In this document: piece by piece, positions 5,152 through 7,828 of the stretch
How positions within the stretch are numbered: position 1 is the first letter of the stretch
Layout: every line of letters begins with the position of its first letter
The notes under the pieces: model-generated
What the model was told of the DNA's origin: nothing
What the model saw: only the letters and a program-made list of their open reading frames with translations
Database searches by the model: none
Assembly (NCBI GenBank): GCA_007136565.1
Contig: SLGS01000166.1
Location: 1 to 7,828, forward strand
DNA length: 7,828 bases
Origin: Clostridia bacterium
GTDB taxonomy: Bacteria; Bacillota; Sulfobacillia; SLMV01
Direction: 5' to 3'
Made by a program: the position numbers and the translations under genes

Positions 5152-7398
5152 TCAGGGGGAGGGGGTCGCCGGAGCCATGGTGACCGCTCGCCAAGACTCG
5201 CCGTCGGTTTCGAGGATGAATGCACCGGACTCAGAGGTGGTGACCACGGTGGATACGTGCCGATGAAGTCGCGCCATGGTCTCGGGATTGGGCAAACCGT
5301 AGCGGTTACCTCCGACGGATACCGCGGCGACATCGGCCCCGACGGCGTCGAGGAACGCCCCCGAACTCGCATTGGCGCTGCCGTGGTGACCCACCTTCAA
5401 CAAATCCGCCGCCAATTCCTCATCTCCGGCGGAGGAAATGAGAGCTCGCTCCCCGGCTCCCTCGAGATCTCCGGCCAAGAGCCCGCGCCACTGGCCAAAG
5501 CCCAGCATGATGACCCCACTGCGTTCGTTAAGACTGAATCCCGGCATGGTCTCCCCGGGCGGCCAGATAACGGAGATCTCCAATTCCCCGAGATCGGAGT
5601 CATGTCCCCGGGTCATGTGGAGCCCGCGCCCGAGCAACACCTCGGGGATTCGATAGTCTCCCGGTGCGGAAAACCAAAACTCCGAGATGTCGAACTCCTC
5701 GTTGAGCGCATCTATCCCCCCGTAATGATCCAAGTGCCCGTGGCTGAGGGCCAGGATGTCGACTTCGTTTATGCCCCTGGCGCGCAGATACGGCATCATC
5801 GAACTCTCTAGCGGCACCACGTCGTCCCATCGCGGGCCCGCGTCCACGACCATGGTGTAACCCGCGGCGGATTCGATCAGTATAGCATCACCCTGCCCGA
5901 CATCGAAAACCACCAATCTCATCCCTCCGGGTGCAGGGATCGCCGGGGACCAGATCGAGACTAGCGCCAGCACCCAAAGACATCCTACGACCACCCAATT
6001 GATCCTTCTTCGGGAGAGCGCGGCGACGGATCCCCGACGCGCGGGGTAGAGGATGGCCACGGCCGTCGCACCCAGGAATGCCGGCACGATGGCTGCCGTC
6101 GCCACATCGATGACGGGCATGCGATGGCCGATCTCCACCAGGAGATCGAGAAACAATCCCAGGGGCTCTCCGAGAACGCGAATCACCCAATCCGGAACCG
6201 GCGACAACGCTGCGGCACCGAGGAGCCAGCCATTTACCAACACGACGGGGAATATTGGCAACACCAGGGGGCCTATCAGCAGGCCCGCCGGGGCTATCCT
6301 ATCGAAGTGCCACAGCGCAATCGGTGCGGTAGCTAGCCAGGCCGCCGCCGAAATGATCGGGAGCCTCAGCCACCTGTGCATCGGTAGGTCCCCCATGCGG
6401 ACCCAAGTGGACGCGATGGCCGAGGTGGCGGCAAAAGACATCTGAAAACCGGGATCCAACAAGACGCCGGGATCGTGCATGAGTAGCATCAGCGCCGCCA
6501 GGGCAATGGCGGACGACGGAGGAGGTTTTTGACCCATTTCCTCGCCGAGGGCGTATACCCCGAAGATGATGGCAGCCCTGAGCGAGGACGGAGTCGCCCC
6601 GACCACGATGGCGTAGCCGACCACCGGGATTATGGCGAGTACGGTCGCCGCGCGACGGCCTAGAAACCCGGCAAGAATCCAACGGATAGCCAGGCCGAAA
6701 AATCCGATGTGCATCCCGGAGATCGCCAGCAAGTGTGCGACACCGGCGCGCCTGAAGGCATCCTCGTCCCCCTCGGTCAAGCCCCGGCGATCCCCCAGGG
6801 AAAGAGCCCTGGCCAGCGCGGATGCCCCGGGATGCCCACCGGCCTCTTCGAGGCGAGTGATCATTGCCGTGCAGATCATGGCCGGCAGGGTCCCATCGGA
6901 CGCGGGATCCATGTCCTCGACCTCCAAGATACCCGATGCGCCCTTCTCCTCGAGAAAGGCACCGTAATCGAAGATTCCCGGGTTTCGGGGGTTGGGAGGG
7001 GGTGTCCAGCGACCGTTAACTTCATATACGGCGGCCTGCGGCATCCGCTCGGATCTCACCGCTACCGTGCGCTCCTCGAACTCGGGATGGTCCGGACATT
7101 CCAGGATCGTGGCATCCCAATTGCCCGAGGCGAAGCCGGGTCGATGGGGGCGAATCTGCATGGCGATATCGGAAATGGCGCCATCGGGTATCGGCGGCTC
7201 CGCCGGAGCTATCGCCCGGAGAAGCCCGAGGGAAAGCACCCCCAGCATAAGGAGGATGCACGCCGCACCGTTCCAACGTCGCGTTCTCGCCAAGAGGGCC
7301 ATGCCCGCGATCGAAACGCAGATGGCCAATAGGGCGAACACCATCGGGGGATCGTCGGTCAAACCGAGAGCCACTCCAAGGGCGAAGGCAACTGCCAA
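5152..7398 (-). CDS. comEC: ComEC/Rec2 competence DNA-uptake channel with C-terminal metallo-beta-lactamase domain
   Basis: ComEC is an inner-membrane protein that passes single-stranded transforming DNA into the cytoplasm. Its 748 residues are a full-length three-domain form. Seen: N-terminal membrane segments (within about 1-62); an OB-like DUF4131 region (about 65-165) with the typical PPPNPRNPGIFDYGAFLEEKG (133-153); the competence domain with the signature HLLAISGMHIGFF (222-234) and many hydrophobic segments up to about 490; and a metallo-beta-lactamase domain (about 494-740) with FDVGQGDAILI, the metal motif HGHLDH (553-558), LLAGDLE (640-646) and KVGHHGS (668-674). All metal ligands look intact, consistent with nuclease activity on the incoming or degraded strand. 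The TTG start has no ribosome site nearby; GGAGG instead points to an in-frame ATT at 7416, adding six residues (see findings). holA follows. No comEA lies directly upstream; an aminotransferase gene does. Confidence 0.96.
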   Translation of the reverse strand: MAVAFALGVALGLTDDPPMVFALLAICVSIAGMALLARTRRWNGAACILLMLGVLSLGLLRAIAPAEPPIPDGAISDIAMQIRPHRPGFASGNWDATILECPDHPEFEERTVAVRSERMPQAAVYEVNGRWTPPPNPRNPGIFDYGAFLEEKGASGILEVEDMDPASDGTLPAMICTAMITRLEEAGGHPGASALARALSLGDRRGLTEGDEDAFRRAGVAHLLAISGMHIGFFGLAIRWILAGFLGRRAATVLAIIPVVGYAIVVGATPSSLRAAIIFGVYALGEEMGQKPPPSSAIALAALMLLMHDPGVLLDPGFQMSFAATSAIASTWVRMGDLPMHRWLRLPIISAAAWLATAPIALWHFDRIAPAGLLIGPLVLPIFPVVLVNGWLLGAAALSPVPDWVIRVLGEPLGLFLDLLVEIGHRMPVIDVATAAIVPAFLGATAVAILYPARRGSVAALSRRRINWVVVGCLWVLALVSIWSPAIPAPGGMRLVVFDVGQGDAILIESAAGYTMVVDAGPRWDDVVPLESSMMPYLRARGINEVDILALSHGHLDHYGGIDALNEEFDISEFWFSAPGDYRIPEVLLGRGLHMTRGHDSDLGELEISVIWPPGETMPGFSLNERSGVIMLGFGQWRGLLAGDLEGAGERALISSAGDEELAADLLKVGHHGSANASSGAFLDAVGADVAAVSVGGNRYGLPNPETMARLHRHVSTVVTTSESGAFILETDGESWRAVTMAPATPSP

Positions 7399-7425
7399 TG
7401 CAGGTATGAGGGGAATGGGGCACTA

Positions 7426-7430
7426 CCTCC
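7426..7430 (-). promoter_or_regulatory. comEC ribosome binding site, pointing to a non-canonical start
   Basis: GGAGG lies 9 bases before an in-frame ATT at 7416-7414 and 27 bases before the TTG at 7398. A GTG at 7423-7421 is only 2 bases away and in another frame. An in-frame TAG (7425-7423) excludes any start further upstream. Confidence 0.6.
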
Positions 7431-7449
7431 ACGGGGCCGATTGCTCGAA

Positions 7450-7479
7450 ATCTTATCCGAGCATTCCGCCGCGGGGCAA
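7450..7479 (-). promoter_or_regulatory. Likely comEC(-holA) promoter
   Basis: On the minus strand TTGCCC (7474-7479) and TAAGAT (7450-7455) are 18 bases apart. They lie just after the aminotransferase terminator and give a leader of about 27 bases up to the ATT at 7416. The match is fair, not strong, but the position between terminator and ribosome site is right. Confidence 0.5.
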
Positions 7480-7526
7480 GGTCAACGATGGACGATATGG
7501 ATTGGAAATCGGCGGGGAGAACGGAA

Positions 7527-7567
7527 AATCCCCGGAACACTCGGCCTCGGGCCCTGTTCCGGGGATT
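7527..7567 (-). terminator. Strong intrinsic terminator after the aminotransferase gene
   Basis: A perfect 13-bp stem (7527-7539 with 7555-7567; arms AATCCCCGGAACA and TGTTCCGGGGATT) encloses a 15-base loop that can itself pair GGCC with GGCC. On the minus strand the right end runs into ATTTTCC, a short T-tract. It lies 20 bases after the stop codon and isolates the aminotransferase transcript from comEC. Confidence 0.85.
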
Positions 7568-7587
7568 GGGTTTGCACGAGCAAAACT

Positions 7588-7828
7588 CTAGAATCCGCAC
7601 CTCTCGCCTATGAGATCGCCGAAGGCCGCGTGTACCCTGCGGAATACGGGGCCCGGGGAACCTTCACCCACGGGCTTGCCATCGACCTCCACCACGGGTA
7701 CCACCTCGGATACCGTCCCGGTCACGAAGATCTCGTCGGCCTCCACGAATCTATTGACCGGCAGGGCTCGCTCTTGCAGATCCCAACCGTGACGGTGGGC
7801 CAGGCGAATGACGTTGAGCCTGGTGATG
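7588..7828 (-). CDS. Class IV aminotransferase (IlvE or D-amino-acid type), C-terminal 79 residues
   Basis: This is a PLP-dependent fold-type IV aminotransferase, of which only the C-terminal part lies in the window; the gene enters from the right edge. Read on the minus strand, the visible protein begins ITRLNVIRLAHRHG and continues through ERALPVNRFVEADEIFVTGTVSEVVPVVEVDG to GSPGPVFRRVHAAFGDLIGERCGF before a TAG stop. The ITR..VI.LA helix binds the PLP phosphate in this family. The ADE.F.TGT..EV.PV..VDG run, with its TGT/TVSEV segment, is the conserved phosphate-binding and substrate-loop region, and PGP....... leads to the last helix. Branched-chain (IlvE) and D-alanine (Dat) aminotransferases, as well as aminodeoxychorismate lyase, share this end; I cannot separate IlvE from Dat with the N-terminal half missing. 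The sequence shows no reason to link it functionally to comEC, from which a strong terminator separates it. Confidence 0.9.
   Translation of the reverse strand, partial: ITRLNVIRLAHRHGWDLQERALPVNRFVEADEIFVTGTVSEVVPVVEVDGKPVGEGSPGPVFRRVHAAFGDLIGERCGF

Noticed and set aside
6709..7332. Open plus-strand frame of 207 codons opposite comEC
   Set aside because: It lies fully antisense to the comEC coding sequence, with no family resemblance and no ribosome site.
7022..7600. Minus-strand frame of 192 codons overlapping the comEC start and terminator
   Set aside because: It overlaps comEC in another frame, runs through the terminator stem, and its Arg/Pro/Gly-rich translation is typical of a GC-rich shadow frame.
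1..7828. Mobile element, CRISPR array, tRNA or prophage signal
   Set aside because: I saw no transposase, direct-repeat array, cloverleaf sequence or phage gene; every long stretch is accounted for by housekeeping genes.

Overview
The window looks like ordinary chromosomal housekeeping DNA from a monoderm-type bacterium of moderately high GC content. Six lines point that way: (1) DnaK lacks the roughly two-dozen-residue insert seen in the N-terminal ATPase quadrant of proteobacterial DnaK; (2) the stress operon has the order hrcA-grpE-dnaK behind a perfect CIRCE operator, as in Bacillota and some other lineages, not the dnaK-grpE-dnaJ-hspR order of typical Actinomycetota; (3) comEC-holA converges on rpsT, as around B. 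subtilis yqeN-rpsT; (4) Shine-Dalgarno sites are strong; (5) starts are often GTG or TTG; (6) the promoters fit a sigma-70 consensus. I would place it in Bacillota or a deep-branching actinobacterial-like or related lineage, without naming a genus.

Layout, left to right. Positions 1-2961 hold the class I heat-shock operon on the minus strand: promoter, CIRCE, hrcA, a hairpin-bearing spacer, grpE, then dnaK, cut by the window edge at the linker between its two domains. Positions 3039-3341 hold a small minus-strand gene for an MTH1187/YkoF-type thiamine-binding protein. A spacer of about 250 bp (3342-3587) separates it from the divergent plus-strand rpsT (3588-3854), which starts with TTG and has a strong extended -10 promoter. 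rpsT and holA converge on a bidirectional-looking terminator hairpin at 3910-3932. holA (3995-5041) and comEC (5152-7398 or slightly longer) follow on the minus strand, transcribed comEC then holA. At the right edge, 7588-7828, is the C-terminal end of a minus-strand class IV aminotransferase, with a 13-bp-stem terminator before the comEC promoter.

Functionally there are three groups. HrcA represses the operon through CIRCE, and GrpE and DnaK are the exchange factor and Hsp70 it controls. HolA loads the replication clamp, while ComEC moves transforming DNA across the membrane. RpsT is a 30S ribosomal protein. Compared with the familiar rpsT ... lepA-hemW-hrcA-grpE-dnaK order, lepA and hemW are missing here and the thiamine-binding protein gene sits in the gap.

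I found no mobile element, CRISPR array, tRNA or rRNA, and nothing that convincingly amounts to an undescribed system. The observations most worth checking are a probable ATT start codon for comEC, the altered gene order, the hairpin between hrcA and grpE, and the almost leaderless rpsT transcript.
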